Below are positions 8,409-17,579 of a stretch of 64,000 nt of DNA, piece after piece. The position numbers were made by a program, and so were the translations under genes. Source of the stretch: Virgibacillus chiguensis. GTDB taxonomy: Bacteria > Bacillota > Bacilli > Bacillales > Amphibacillaceae. Under the pieces are notes generated by a model that was not told the origin of the DNA, did not search any database, and was given only the letters and a program-made list of their open reading frames with translations. Within the stretch, counting starts at the first letter, position 1. Each line of letters opens with the position of its first letter. The DNA is taken from NCBI RefSeq assembly GCF_900129865.1, contig NZ_FQXD01000005.1:124001-188000 (forward strand). The letters run 5' to 3'.

Positions 8409-8653
8409 ACCTAGTATTGCATTCCCTTTTTTTAGTATATCATTACCCCATAAACAGTGACAAGAAACATCTCTATTACAGTTATGTAAAAAACATTAAC
8501 ATACGATGCAAATTATGATACATTATCAGTAATCTTGCGTAGAAGCTCTTATTTCTAGATTGTGAGCGACTTTGCTTGATTTGTTCACCGAACAAGACCG
8601 TGGGGAGGAAAGTCCTCCTTGATAGATATAGATTTACTTATTGGGAGGCGATT

Positions 8654-9832
8654 ATGACTAAGAATCAATCCTTATTAGACATATTACGAACTTCATTAAA
8701 GTTGGGGTTAACATCGTTTGGTGGCCCAGTGGCTCATTTAGGCTACTTTAAAACAGAGTATATTGATAAGCGCAAATGGTTAGATGATAAAACATATGCC
8801 GATATTATCGCTTTGTGCCAATTTTTACCGGGGCCTGCTAGTTCACAAGTAGGAATAGCTATTGGTATGTTACGAGGTGGATTTTTAGGTGGTGTTGTCT
8901 CCTGGTTTGGGTTCACATTACCTTCTGTGTTTGTGCTCGTGTTGTTTGCTCTATTCTATCAATCTTTCACACTTGGTGATGCGAATTGGATTGCTAGTTT
9001 AAAGATTGTCGCTGTTGCCGTAGTAGCTCATGCCGTACTTGGTTTGGGTAAAAAGCTGACACCAGATAAACCGCGGATTGCAATTGCTTTGGGAGCAGCA
9101 TTGATGATGCTTCTTTTTCCATCTGCATTCGTGCAAATTATCATTATTTTCATTGGGGCAGGTATTGGTTACTTTTTGTATAAGAATAAAGCACAACCGA
9201 AGCTTTCTTCTTTTACTGTCTCGATTTCGAAAAAACAAGGAATGCTTGCACTATCCATATTAGTGGCAATGTTAATTGGACTTCCCATTTTGGCAAGTGC
9301 GTTTTCTCATATGTACATACAAATTGCAGATACGTTCTTTCGTGTCGGTTCGTTCGTGTTTGGAGGTGGACATGTTGTGCTACCGATGCTAGAGCAGGAA
9401 ATTGTTCCGACAGGCTTCTTAACGAACGATGAGTTTTTAGCTGGTTATGGGATGGCACAAGCAGTTCCTGGGCCATTATTTACGTTTAGTTCTTATGTAG
9501 GAACAATGATGAGTGGAATAGTTGGTGCTGTCATTGCTACAGTGGCTATTTTTTTACCTTCCTTTTTACTTATTGTAGGTACATTGCCATTTTTAAGTGA
9601 ACTGCGTAAACGTTCTAGCTTTCAAGGTGTTTTAACGGGAGTAAATGCAAGCGTTGTTGGCTTATTAATTGCGGCTTTCTATGACCCTGTTTTTACAAGC
9701 TCTATTTTAAATGGAGCAGATTTTGGCTTGGCGGTTATTTTATTTGCGTTATTGCATTTTTGGAAGGTTCCAGCTTGGCTCATTGTTATTATCGGAGTTA
9801 TTGGTGGAGAGATTGTCCATTTAATCGGGTGA
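8654..9832 (+). CDS. chrA: Chromate transporter, long-chain CHR family
   Basis: A 392-residue membrane protein of two homologous halves, each with a conserved glycine motif: TSFGGPVAHLGYF near residue 22 and SFVFGGGHVVLPML near residue 235. LPGPASSQVG in the first half and VPGPLFTFSSYVG in the second are the paired P-G-P signatures of ChrA. About ten helices are seen. It is thought to export chromate. ATG at 8654 follows GGGAGGCG; the longer frame from 8576 has no site. A short hairpin (GGAGGAAAGTCCTCC) lies in the leader near 8604. It diverges from the DUF2294-like gene, and no regulator of the chrB kind is nearby. Confidence 0.92.
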   Translation: MTKNQSLLDILRTSLKLGLTSFGGPVAHLGYFKTEYIDKRKWLDDKTYADIIALCQFLPGPASSQVGIAIGMLRGGFLGGVVSWFGFTLPSVFVLVLFALFYQSFTLGDANWIASLKIVAVAVVAHAVLGLGKKLTPDKPRIAIALGAALMMLLFPSAFVQIIIIFIGAGIGYFLYKNKAQPKLSSFTVSISKKQGMLALSILVAMLIGLPILASAFSHMYIQIADTFFRVGSFVFGGGHVVLPMLEQEIVPTGFLTNDEFLAGYGMAQAVPGPLFTFSSYVGTMMSGIVGAVIATVAIFLPSFLLIVGTLPFLSELRKRSSFQGVLTGVNASVVGLLIAAFYDPVFTSSILNGADFGLAVILFALLHFWKVPAWLIVIIGVIGGEIVHLIG

Positions 9833-9856
9833 CATCTAATTTAAAAACGAGTAAGC

Positions 9857-9897
9857 AGACAATTTTCAATATAAAAATTGGAAATTGTCTTTTTTTG
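9857..9897 (+). terminator. Terminator of the chromate transporter gene
   Basis: A 14-bp stem (AGACAATTTTCAAT with ATTGGAAATTGTCT, one G-U) followed by TTTTTTT. Confidence 0.9.
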
Positions 9898-10005
9898 CAC
9901 TATAGGAAAGTATAAAATTTTAAGGGTTATAGTATAAGAAAAACAAAGGCTTTCCTTATAAGAATTTGCGACTAGCCTTGTTTTTCAAACACTTTAGAAT
10001 GTTAC
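9898..10005 (+). repeat. Family A repeat
   Basis: Begins CACTATAGGAAAGTATAAAA, then TTATAGTATAAGAAAAAC, a diverged middle, and GCCTTGTTTTTC. It keeps both hairpin halves but has a different inner stem. A further decayed piece (CATTATAGGAAAGTAG) is at 10110-10125. Confidence 0.8.
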
Positions 10006-10372
10006 AGGTGTATAGACCAAACTAGAAATTTGAATAAGCCAAGCTTATCTAATATGATAGGAAAATGTAAATACTATAGAAATCCTTTTTAGGCGTTAAG
10101 CAAAATTTTTTACATTATAGGAAAGTAGTTTATCGTATAAATAAAATGGTGGCAATTTTTTTCATAGCGATTTGGCAATAGACCAACTTTCTAAAATAAT
10201 TTTGAATTTGTATAATTTTCGAGACGTCATGCCATGCTTAAAATAGCCTCTCACAGTGAGATGATGAAGGTCATATGTCATAGAATTTAAGTGTACATCA
10301 TTTAAGCAAAATGGCTGTTTTCATTGTAAAGAAATAGCGTTATTTAAACGAGCAAAGAATGAAATTATTTTC
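10006..10372. other. Long leader region before the tcyP promoter
   Basis: About 370 nt without an open frame. Apart from the family A fragment at 10110 I recognise no repeat, riboswitch or hairpin with a T-run. Confidence 0.4.
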
Positions 10373-10401
10373 TTGACAGACATGCGGAAAAAATGTAATC
10401 T
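10373..10401 (+). promoter_or_regulatory. Sigma-A promoter of tcyP
   Basis: TTGACA at 10373-10378, a 17-bp spacer and TAATCT at 10396-10401. The start of tcyP is about 110 nt downstream. Confidence 0.7.
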
Positions 10402-10513
10402 AAGTAAAGTCTTAGTATTTTTATCGGATTAATACAATATGCATGTATCATGTTGGGTTAAAAGCGCATAAAATAAGTTCAACTAGATGCAAACAATAAA
10501 AGGAGGTAAGCTA

Positions 10514-11905
10514 ATGGGCATGTATACGATACTGAATGTGGCAATATTAGCTGTACTTATAGGAATTCTTATTTGGATGCAAAAGAAACACTTTTCGTTT
10601 ACAAAGCGTGTTTTTACAGGCTTAGGTGCTGGAATCATTTTAGGAGCCATTCTCCAATGGGCTTATGGGGCTGGGTCTGATGTATTAATAGAGACAACGG
10701 ATTGGTACAGTATTGTTGGAAGTGGGTATATTCGCTTTCTAATGATGATTGTTATTCCGCTTGTGTTAGTTTCCATCATTCAATCCATTATTAACTTAGA
10801 AAAATCGGCCGAATTAGGGAAAATGGCTAGTTGGATCATTGGAATTTTAATCTCAACTACGATGATTGCTGCTTTAGTTGGCATCGTTACGGCTACGGTG
10901 TTTGATTTAAATGCAGAACAAATTGAAGCAGGGCAAGCAGAGAATGAACGAGGAACGATACTAGAGTCAACTTTAGAAGAGGTGGAAGAGCAAACAGCTG
11001 CACAAAAAATTGTTAGTTTTATTCCATCAAATATCTTCTTGGATATGACAGGAGATCGGTCTACGTCTGTTATCGCTGTCGTTATTTTCTCGGTTATTGT
11101 AGGTATCGCTGTTTTGGGAGTCCGAAGAAAAAAACCTGAACAGGCGGAAATGTTCACCAAAATGATTAATGCGCTGTATGCAGTCGTTATGCGGATAGTG
11201 ACACTTATCCTTCGATTAACACCGTATGGAATTTTAGCTTTAATGGCAAACACAGTGGCGAGTACTGATTTCGCAGGTATATTAGAATTAGGGAAGTTTG
11301 TAGCTGCTTCTTATGTTGCGATAATAACGATGTTTGTAATTCATTTAATTCTTGTCGGTTTATTTGGTCTAAATCCGTTCATGTATTTACGTAAAGCTAT
11401 TCCAGTGCTTGGCTTTGCATTTACGTCCCGTTCTAGCGCTGGAACAATTCCGTTGAACATCCAAGCTCAACAGCATGCTTTAGGTGTTGATCAAGGAGTA
11501 GCGAATATGTCAGCATCCTTTGGTGCAACAATGGGGCAAAATGGGTGTGCGGGTATTTATCCAGCGATGCTTGCGGTAATGATCGCTCCAACAATGGGAA
11601 TTGATCCACTATCACCAGGCTTTATTTTACAGCTTGTGTTAATTATCGGCGTCAGCTCATTTGGAATAGCAGGAGTAGGCGGTGGAGCCACTTTTGCAGC
11701 GTTAATCGTTTTATCTTCTATGAACATGCCGGTTGCTTTAGCTGGGTTATTAATTTCCATCGAAGCATTTATTGATATGGGTAGAACGGCATTGAATGTC
11801 AATGGTTCTATGGTAACTGGAACAATTACAGCAAGAATTTTAAATAAGCTCAACGTAAAAACATTTCAAGATAAAACGGCAATACAAGAAGCAACGGACA
11901 TCTAG
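10514..11905 (+). CDS. tcyP: L-cystine sodium symporter TcyP
   Basis: A 463-residue member of the dicarboxylate/amino acid:cation symporter family, the same length as Bacillus subtilis TcyP. Eight or so helices, then the signature region: SSAGTIPLNIQ near 310, FGATMGQNGCAGIYPAMLA, SSFGIAGVGGGATFAAL and the helix-8 motif FIDMGRTALNVNGSMV. Such proteins import cystine for sulphur supply. ATG at 10514 has AGGAGGT 7 nt upstream; the in-frame ATG at 10487 lies before that site and is rejected. A consensus promoter is seen at 10373. In B. subtilis the gene is under CymR; no CymR site was identified here. Confidence 0.93.
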   Translation: MGMYTILNVAILAVLIGILIWMQKKHFSFTKRVFTGLGAGIILGAILQWAYGAGSDVLIETTDWYSIVGSGYIRFLMMIVIPLVLVSIIQSIINLEKSAELGKMASWIIGILISTTMIAALVGIVTATVFDLNAEQIEAGQAENERGTILESTLEEVEEQTAAQKIVSFIPSNIFLDMTGDRSTSVIAVVIFSVIVGIAVLGVRRKKPEQAEMFTKMINALYAVVMRIVTLILRLTPYGILALMANTVASTDFAGILELGKFVAASYVAIITMFVIHLILVGLFGLNPFMYLRKAIPVLGFAFTSRSSAGTIPLNIQAQQHALGVDQGVANMSASFGATMGQNGCAGIYPAMLAVMIAPTMGIDPLSPGFILQLVLIIGVSSFGIAGVGGGATFAALIVLSSMNMPVALAGLLISIEAFIDMGRTALNVNGSMVTGTITARILNKLNVKTFQDKTAIQEATDI

Positions 11906-12047
11906 AAGGAATAACAGATGATGGTAGTCATCCATGATATGCTAATATAGTGATAAATTTTAGGTAGATCAGGATGAAAACTGCGCTTCAGCAATCCTTC
12001 GAGATAACCGGTAAAGTAGAGGTTAAACAACGCATGTATTTAGAATG

Positions 12048-12092
12048 GAAATGGTGCTTACTTCTTTAGTTTGGAAGTAAGTGCCATTTTTT
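12048..12092 (+). terminator. Terminator after tcyP
   Basis: A 16-bp stem with two wobble pairs (AAATGGTGCTTACTTC with GAAGTAAGTGCCATTT) followed by a T-run. It lies about 145 nt after the stop, with nothing recognised in between. Confidence 0.85.
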
Positions 12093-12099
12093 GCTTTAA

Positions 12100-12165
12100 A
12101 TTATAGGAAAGCATAGAAGTTTAAAGGTTTATAGTATAAGAAAAACTACAGTTTTCACCATAACA
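12100..12165 (+). repeat. Family A repeat, partial copy
   Basis: AAATTATAGGAAAGCATAGAAG, TTTATAGTATAAGAAAAAC and TTTTCACCATAACACTTG; the last hairpin is lost where a family B copy begins. Confidence 0.75.
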
Positions 12166-12305
12166 CTTGAAAGATAAAAAATCATAAAACTTGATGCTAT
12201 GGCGTAACCAAATAACCGAATGGATCCCGTCCAGCTCTAGCGCCTAGCAACTAGACGACTTCACTTCATTGCCCTAAGCTAAGTGATCATCGGTTCGTTC
12301 CTCAC
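12166..12305 (+). repeat. Family B repeat, 5' half only
   Basis: Matches the first about 140 bp of the full copies (ATGCTATGGCGTAACCAAAT, AGCAACTAGACGACTTCAC, ATCATCGGTTCGTTC) and then stops, so the 3' half with the CTCCTG/CAGGAG hairpin is missing. Confidence 0.8.
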
Positions 12306-12723
12306 CGTGATATATATATAGTGAATCTTTCATTCTGTTGTGTTTTGCTTCCTTATCGGCTAGCCATGGAACAAATCGATATGTATCTGTTATTACTTGC
12401 TTGCATTTTTCATTTTTTGAAATTGGATACACGTCTCTATAACCTGTATAGAAGTTTTTTCAGACAAAATCTCATGTTTGTACATTTTATCCTATTATAA
12501 ACCTGTTGTGGTCCGCATGGAGATAGTTACTGTTTTTAAGAAACGCACTTAGCAAATTTCAGCATGCAAAAGCGTCGTTTTTCTATCCATTTCGCGATAA
12601 TTTGAACCTATAATTTTAAAAAGAAGCGTTATAGATTTAATACCGTATGTATGCCGGATGCAGTTAAAATATGTTACTATTTTAATAGCTTTAGGATTGG
12701 AAGAAGTGAAAGAGGAGGAGCAT
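12306..12723. other. Non-coding stretch before the potassium channel gene
   Basis: About 415 nt. Nothing was recognised beyond an AT-rich stretch near 12310. The channel frame is open from 12658, but that part has no ribosome binding site of its own. Confidence 0.35.
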
Positions 12724-13764
12724 ATGATATTTTTTAGACAATTATTTGTTAAAGTTATCAAATTAAATAATTGGTTTTTGCTTTTTGCCACACTTACTTT
12801 AGTGTTTGCCAGCAGTTATTTTATCTATTACTTAGAACCTGATACATTTGCAAGTCCGTTTGAAGGGCTCTGGTGGACGATGACGACCGTTACTACAGTT
12901 GGATATGGAGATATCTCACCAACGACTGTAGGCGGGAAGCTTTTTGCCATGTTCCTATATATTGTGGGGATTGGTTTAATGACTATTTTTATTGGCAAAG
13001 CGATTGATTTTTTGAGCATTCGAAAGCGGTTGAAGGAGGAAGGTAAATTGACAATTACTACAGAGGAGCATATCATTCTCATTAATTGGACGAAGAAAGC
13101 AAGCATTACATTAGATGAAATTTTACATACATTTGATGATGTTCGTATAGTAATCATTGATGAGAAAATTGAAAAAACACCATTGATTCATGAACAGGTA
13201 GAGTTTGTTCACGGTAATCCAGCGAATCGAGATGTACTACTAAAGGCAAATTTGCTTAAAAGTAAATCTGTGATGGTTTTTGCTTCTGAAGATGGGGTAG
13301 CAACTTCTCAAGCTGATGGTCAAACATTACTCATTGCGACAACCTTAGAAAGTATTGGAGAGGAATATTCACAGAATATTTATACGATTTGTGAAGTGTT
13401 GGAATCGACACATATTCCAGCCTTTAAGCACGCAGCTGTTGAAGAATTTATTACGGCGAATGATACAGCAGCCCACTTGGCGGCCCGTTCTATTTTATTT
13501 AATGGATCAAGCGAGATTATTCGTCAACTAACGAGTCATCGAGGTTATGATCTTTATTCCATAGGTAAAAAGGCAGAATGGGATACATATGAGCATGCTC
13601 GGACAGAATTAGCATCACAAGGGGCTATTTTACTTTCTAACCGTAATGATTTATCAATTATTAACCAATTAAAAGATTCGATCCCCCAAGGCGCGAAATT
13701 GTTTATTATTTGTGATGAAGATGCATATGCTAATTTGCTTCATCAAGGTGTTCCAGCTAGTTAA
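12724..13764 (+). CDS. Two-helix potassium channel with RCK/TrkA-N domain
   Basis: A 346-residue protein of the MthK/YugO type. Two helices (about residues 15-40 and 75-100) flank a pore loop with the K+ selectivity filter TTVGYGDISP. The cytosolic part has a TrkA-N-like domain whose Rossmann glycine motif is degenerate (EEHIILINWTKKA in place of GxGxxG), so nucleotide binding may be weakened. It should allow gated K+ flow; B. subtilis YugO acts in biofilm electrical signalling. ATG at 12724 has GAGGAGGAG upstream, so the longer frame from 12658 is rejected. It stands alone, with a terminator at 13795. Confidence 0.88.
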   Translation: MIFFRQLFVKVIKLNNWFLLFATLTLVFASSYFIYYLEPDTFASPFEGLWWTMTTVTTVGYGDISPTTVGGKLFAMFLYIVGIGLMTIFIGKAIDFLSIRKRLKEEGKLTITTEEHIILINWTKKASITLDEILHTFDDVRIVIIDEKIEKTPLIHEQVEFVHGNPANRDVLLKANLLKSKSVMVFASEDGVATSQADGQTLLIATTLESIGEEYSQNIYTICEVLESTHIPAFKHAAVEEFITANDTAAHLAARSILFNGSSEIIRQLTSHRGYDLYSIGKKAEWDTYEHARTELASQGAILLSNRNDLSIINQLKDSIPQGAKLFIICDEDAYANLLHQGVPAS

Positions 13765-13794
13765 TGTTTTTTTCATTTCTGGAGAAATTTGTTT

Positions 13795-13832
13795 AAGCGG
13801 CACTTGACGTATCGCCAAGTGCCGCTTGTTGT
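13795..13832. terminator. Hairpin between the channel gene and ligD
   Basis: A perfect 12-bp stem (AAGCGGCACTTG with CAAGTGCCGCTT) and a 9-nt loop between convergent genes. The T-run is poor on the plus side (GTTGTAT). Confidence 0.65.
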
Positions 13833-13897
13833 ATCCTAGTTAAGAAAAACCGAAAATGACTCCTTATGAAGAAGTCTATTTCTGTGATTGGTACGTT

Positions 13898-15697
13898 CTA
13901 AGTTCCTAAAAAAGTCAAAATTTCTGTTAGATTTTGGCTTTTTTTAACTGCCTCATAATTTCGCCATGGACATCCGCGTTGTTTGACAAGCTCCACAGCA
14001 TTTTTTAGCGTAAAGCTTTTTGGAGAAAGGTCGTTCGTTAGTTCCTCCCAGTATAAAGGCATTGCGATGGTAGCTTCTGCGGTTTTTCTCGGTGAATACG
14101 GTGCTATGATCGTTTTCCCTTTGCCATGCTGTACATAGTCAATATATAGCCTACCTTTTCGTTTTTCCTTAAGACGCTCGGTTGTGAACAGTGCTGGAAA
14201 CGCATTTTCTAACGTACGTGCTATCGCTTCTGTAAACAAAGCAGTCTGTTTATAAGTCATGCTACCAGAGGGGATAGGGATGTAGATTTGCAACCCTTTA
14301 TTACCAGACGTTTTAACAAAGGATGTTAGCTGTAACTCATCAAAGACATGCTTCATGTTTAAAGCTGCATGGATAGCTAAATCAAAACGGTCTCTATTTG
14401 GCGGGTCTAAATCAAAGACGATTTCTTCTGGTGTACGTGCTGTAAGGCTTTGAAATGGTGTATGGAATTCGATTGTTCCGTGATTGGTTAACCAAATAAG
14501 ATCTTTTAAGGTCTCGCAAGTAATGATTTCTTTTCCTTGATGTGTTTGTCTTGCCATGAATGGAGGCGCGTAACTTGGTAAGTGCTTTTGGAAGAAATGT
14601 TCTCCTTCTACCCCATCAGGTGCACGAATAATGGTGAGCGCTCGTTGCTGTAAAAATGGCAACATATATGGTGCTATTTGGCGTATATGAAGTAATAAGT
14701 CTGCTTTTGTATAGTCTAGCCCTTTCCAAAATAGTTTGTCCTCATTTGTTATGTCAATTTCCTTTGGAAACATAGCTTGAGCAAACTCAAGCTTCTTCCA
14801 CGTCATTTCTTCTGGACGTGCATGGGCAAGTATTTTCTGAAATGCTGGTTCACGTAGTTCTTGTTTGTATAAATCAAGGCTATGAATCGTAGCACAAATG
14901 GCAGGTGGGAGTGTATACGTTTTGTTTTCGAGTTTTCCTTTTGTTTGAAACAGTTGTTTGACGGTCGAAAAATCTCTTTGCGATAAACCATGCTTACATT
15001 TACCAATCGAAATAATGTGATTATTTTTATACACGCCAACTTGGAAATAATCATTATCCCCATCATACGCAGTTAAAAACCCACTTATTGAGCGCCAATT
15101 TTTAATTTTATACCAGTCCTGGTGCTGCTTTCCTTGCTTATATGTGCTATGTTTGCGTTTGGCAATCATTCCTTCTCCTAAGTGTGTGAAAATTTTTTCC
15201 CAAAGCGGATCCGGATCACTATAGCTAGGCACATACATTATTTTGTCTTTGAATAGTTGGTGTGATAGCCGCGTTTTTAAAATATTTTTGCGTTCCTCTA
15301 ATGGAGTGGATAACAAAGCATTTCCCTGTTCCTGTAAAATATCAAAAGCCATTAAACAAGCAGAGCGTTCTTTGGAAGCGCTTCGAATACTAGCTTCTGT
15401 TTGCATTCGTGCGCGTTTTTGCATCCAATCAAAATTAGCTTGATAAGGTTGGTTTAAGATGACAAGTTCACCATCTAACATCAGTGGTAAATAAGACTCC
15501 ATTTGATCTTGGACTTGTAAACAAGCTGTTATAATTTCTGGAAACTGCTTGCTTAAATCGTTATGATTTTTACTTCGCAATTGAATACTTTCTTTCTGCC
15601 ATTGTAGTGTACAACGATAACCGTCGTACTTTACCTCATATAACCATCCGTTACCTCGAGGTATATCTCTTGTAGGTATAGGTTTCATGACTTCCAT
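13898..15697 (-). CDS. ligD: DNA ligase D (ATP-dependent ligase plus polymerase)
   Basis: Two-domain non-homologous end-joining enzyme of 599 residues, close to Bacillus LigD (about 610). The N-terminal ligase domain has the nucleotidyl-lysine motif EVKYDGYR (Lys23), MLDGELVIL, a GEGMIAKRK motif and WYKIKNW. The C-terminal primase-polymerase domain (about 310-599) has VFDLDPP near residue 425 as metal site, plus SGNKGLQIYIP and TIIAPYSPR. As in other bacilli, there is no separate phosphoesterase domain. ATG at 15697 is chosen because AGGAGAA precedes it; the frame to 15820 runs into a repeat remnant. It is divergent from ku, its functional partner. In B. subtilis both act in spore DNA repair. 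Confidence 0.95.
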   Translation of the reverse strand: MEVMKPIPTRDIPRGNGWLYEVKYDGYRCTLQWQKESIQLRSKNHNDLSKQFPEIITACLQVQDQMESYLPLMLDGELVILNQPYQANFDWMQKRARMQTEASIRSASKERSACLMAFDILQEQGNALLSTPLEERKNILKTRLSHQLFKDKIMYVPSYSDPDPLWEKIFTHLGEGMIAKRKHSTYKQGKQHQDWYKIKNWRSISGFLTAYDGDNDYFQVGVYKNNHIISIGKCKHGLSQRDFSTVKQLFQTKGKLENKTYTLPPAICATIHSLDLYKQELREPAFQKILAHARPEEMTWKKLEFAQAMFPKEIDITNEDKLFWKGLDYTKADLLLHIRQIAPYMLPFLQQRALTIIRAPDGVEGEHFFQKHLPSYAPPFMARQTHQGKEIITCETLKDLIWLTNHGTIEFHTPFQSLTARTPEEIVFDLDPPNRDRFDLAIHAALNMKHVFDELQLTSFVKTSGNKGLQIYIPIPSGSMTYKQTALFTEAIARTLENAFPALFTTERLKEKRKGRLYIDYVQHGKGKTIIAPYSPRKTAEATIAMPLYWEELTNDLSPKSFTLKNAVELVKQRGCPWRNYEAVKKSQNLTEILTFLGT

Positions 15698-15769
15698 GCT
15701 TATTCTCCTCGTATATGAATTTCGTTTATTAACGGTGAATTTTATCTTTGCGTAATTAAAAAGGAAGTT

Positions 15770-15826
15770 TTTGTAACATAGGAAAGGCGTTTTTCCTATA
15801 TAGAGTTGGCGATAAGCCAAGTGCTT
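15770..15826 (+). repeat. Decayed family A repeat between ligD and ku
   Basis: AACATAGGAAAGGCG, then TTGGCGATAAGCCAAGTGCTTTT, keeping only the two ends of family A. The rest of the about 290 nt between ligD and ku holds no other recognised element; no convincing sigma-G promoter was found on either strand. Confidence 0.5.
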
Positions 15827-15986
15827 TTAAATCCAAACGATTGCTTACACTAAAAGGCAATGTTAATAAGTCTATATCTTCTATTATCGTTCGTCTTCCC
15901 TCACTTAGTTTTTGCCAAAGTGTATATATTAATCAGATGGATAAAAATGAATTGCTTTGGAAAACTAAGCCTAAGGAGGAATGAGA

Positions 15987-16838
15987 ATGCATACGATGTG
16001 GAAAGGAACGATTAGCTTTGGGCTTGTAAATATTCCTGTGAAAATGCATGCGGCAACTGAAAATAAAGATATTAAATTAAGGCAATTGCATAAGGAGTGT
16101 CAATCACCGATTAAATATGAACGGTCATGTCCGGTATGTGACCGGCCAGTAGAGAATGAAGAGATTGTGAAAGCATATGAATATGCAAAGAATAAGTTCG
16201 TTGTGTTAGATGAAGAAGAGTTAGAAGCGTTAAAGCAAGAACAGGCAGATAAAGCAGTCGAAATCATGGACTTTGTGCAGTTGGCTGAAGTGGATCCAAT
16301 TTATTATGAGAAAAGTTATTTTTTATCGCCGAATGAAGGTGGAGCGAAAGCTTACGGGCTTTTACGAAAGGCTTTGAAAGAAACTGGAAAAATTGGCATT
16401 GCGAAAATGATGATTCGTTCTAAAGAACAATTGGCCATTATTCGTGTCTATGAGGACACACTAGTTGTGGAAACCATACATTATCCAGATGAAGTGCGTC
16501 GTGTTGAAGATGTACCTAACATACCAAAGGAAGTGGAAACAGATCCTCAAGCATTAGATACAGCAAAGATGCTCATTGATCAGTTATCAACGACGTTTGA
16601 ACCGACAAAATACAAGGATGAGTATCGTCATGCATTGTTAGACTTAATTGAACAAAAGAAAAATAATGAGCAAACAGCAACAGCACAAGATAAGCCTTCC
16701 CCTGATGCAGCTACAAACTTAATGGATGCTTTACAAGCTTCGTTAGAGCGTGTAAAACAAGAAAAGCCAAAACCAAAACAACCATCGCTCACCAAAGAAA
16801 AGGAAAAAAAGATAAAGAAGAAGAAAACAGGCACATAA
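15987..16838 (+). CDS. ku: Ku protein of the non-homologous end-joining pathway
   Basis: Binds DNA double-strand ends and recruits LigD. The 283 residues have the bacterial Ku core: MWKGTISFGLVNIPVKM at the start, the Cys-containing CQSPIKYERSCPVCDRPV segment (about 35-55), then the beta-barrel region to about residue 230. The last about 60 residues form a Lys/Gln-rich tail as in other bacilli, thought to aid DNA and LigD binding. ATG at 15987 is preferred over ATG at 15981, which abuts AAGGAGGA directly. It is divergent from ligD. The gene is followed by a GC-rich hairpin and the minisatellite. Confidence 0.95.
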   Translation: MHTMWKGTISFGLVNIPVKMHAATENKDIKLRQLHKECQSPIKYERSCPVCDRPVENEEIVKAYEYAKNKFVVLDEEELEALKQEQADKAVEIMDFVQLAEVDPIYYEKSYFLSPNEGGAKAYGLLRKALKETGKIGIAKMMIRSKEQLAIIRVYEDTLVVETIHYPDEVRRVEDVPNIPKEVETDPQALDTAKMLIDQLSTTFEPTKYKDEYRHALLDLIEQKKNNEQTATAQDKPSPDAATNLMDALQASLERVKQEKPKPKQPSLTKEKEKKIKKKKTGT

Positions 16839-16849
16839 TGACGAGGTAC

Positions 16850-16875
16850 GCAGGCGGCTTGGACAAGCCGCCTGC
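16850..16875 (+). terminator. GC-rich hairpin after ku
   Basis: A perfect 11-bp stem GCAGGCGGCTT / AAGCCGCCTGC with a 4-nt loop, 12 nt after the stop. No T-run follows, so it may be a weak or factor-assisted terminator. Confidence 0.5.
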
Positions 16876-16927
16876 ACTCGCTCTAGCTGTAAGTAAAGTT
16901 GCTCATCACTGCTGGAAAGTCGACCTA

Positions 16928-17467
16928 ACCGAGTAAGAATACGCTCATCCCGATCAGAACTTCGCTCGTCCTGAGCAAGAATACGCTCATCCGGAGCAAG
17001 AATACGCTCATCCGGAGCAAAATTCGCTCGTCCCGATCAAGAATACGCTCATCCCGATCAAGAATACGCTCACCCTGAGCAGAACTTCGCTCGCCCCGAT
17101 CAAGAATACGCTCATCCTGAGCAAGATTCGCTCATCCCGATCAAGAATCCGCTCGTCCTGAGCAAAATTCGCTCACCCCGATCAAGAATACGCTCATCCT
17201 GAGCAAGATTCGCTCATCCCGATCAAGAATACGCTCGTCCTGAGCAAAATTCGCTCGCCCCGATTAAGAATACGCTCATCCCGATCAAGAATACGCTCGC
17301 CCCAAGCAAGAATTCGCTCATCCCGATCAAGAATCCGCACACCCTGAGCAGAACTTCGCTCACTCCGATTAAGAATCCGCTCATCCTGAGCAAGATTCGC
17401 TCACTCCGATCAAGAATCCGCACACCCTGAGTAAGAATTCGCTCATCCCGATCAGAACTTCGCTCAC
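16928..17467. repeat. Minisatellite of 26 units of 20-21 bp
   Basis: Twenty-six tandem units without spacers fill 540 bp. Two unit types can be told apart: CCCGATCAAGAATACGCTCAT (21 bp) and CCTGAGCAAGATTCGCTCAT (20 bp). In the middle (about 17090-17260) they alternate strictly and give a 41-bp higher-order repeat. The second type is partly self-complementary (GAGC at one side, GCTC at the other). The array lies between ku and a small membrane-protein gene. It is not a CRISPR array because there are no unique spacers. A minus-strand open frame inside it is a by-product. Confidence 0.95.
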
Positions 17468-17579
17468 CCCGTGATCAAAAGTTAATTCTATAGTTCTATG
17501 TTAGGAATATATGGGAAATGTTAGAATAATGATAAAAGGGCACGCTTAAACATGATTTACTTTTTATAGGGGGGTATGG

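Noticed and set aside
8395-8420. Short leader peptide (M-Q-Y) overlapping the start of the DUF2294-like gene
   Set aside because: Three codons after a chance ATG; no sign that it is translated or used in regulation.
9898-10500. Riboswitch or T-box in the long leader of tcyP
   Set aside because: No conserved core of the SAM or T-box classes and no antiterminator/terminator pair; the promoter at 10373 lies downstream of most of this region.
10780-11253. Antisense open frame of 157 codons within tcyP
   Set aside because: A mirror of the hydrophobic symporter codons, without start signals.
15698-15986. Sigma-G promoters for ligD and ku
   Set aside because: Both genes are forespore-expressed in B. 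subtilis, but no pair of boxes with correct spacing could be placed with confidence on either strand.
17223-17423. Minus-strand open frame of 66 codons inside the minisatellite, with a repeated F-L-I-G-M-S-like pattern
   Set aside because: It is a by-product of the 20-21 bp repeats; there is no ribosome binding site, the frame ends with the repeats, and unit length changes (20 and 21 bp) would shift the frame in other strains.
16928-17467. CRISPR array
   Set aside because: The units follow each other without unique spacers, and no cas gene is near.
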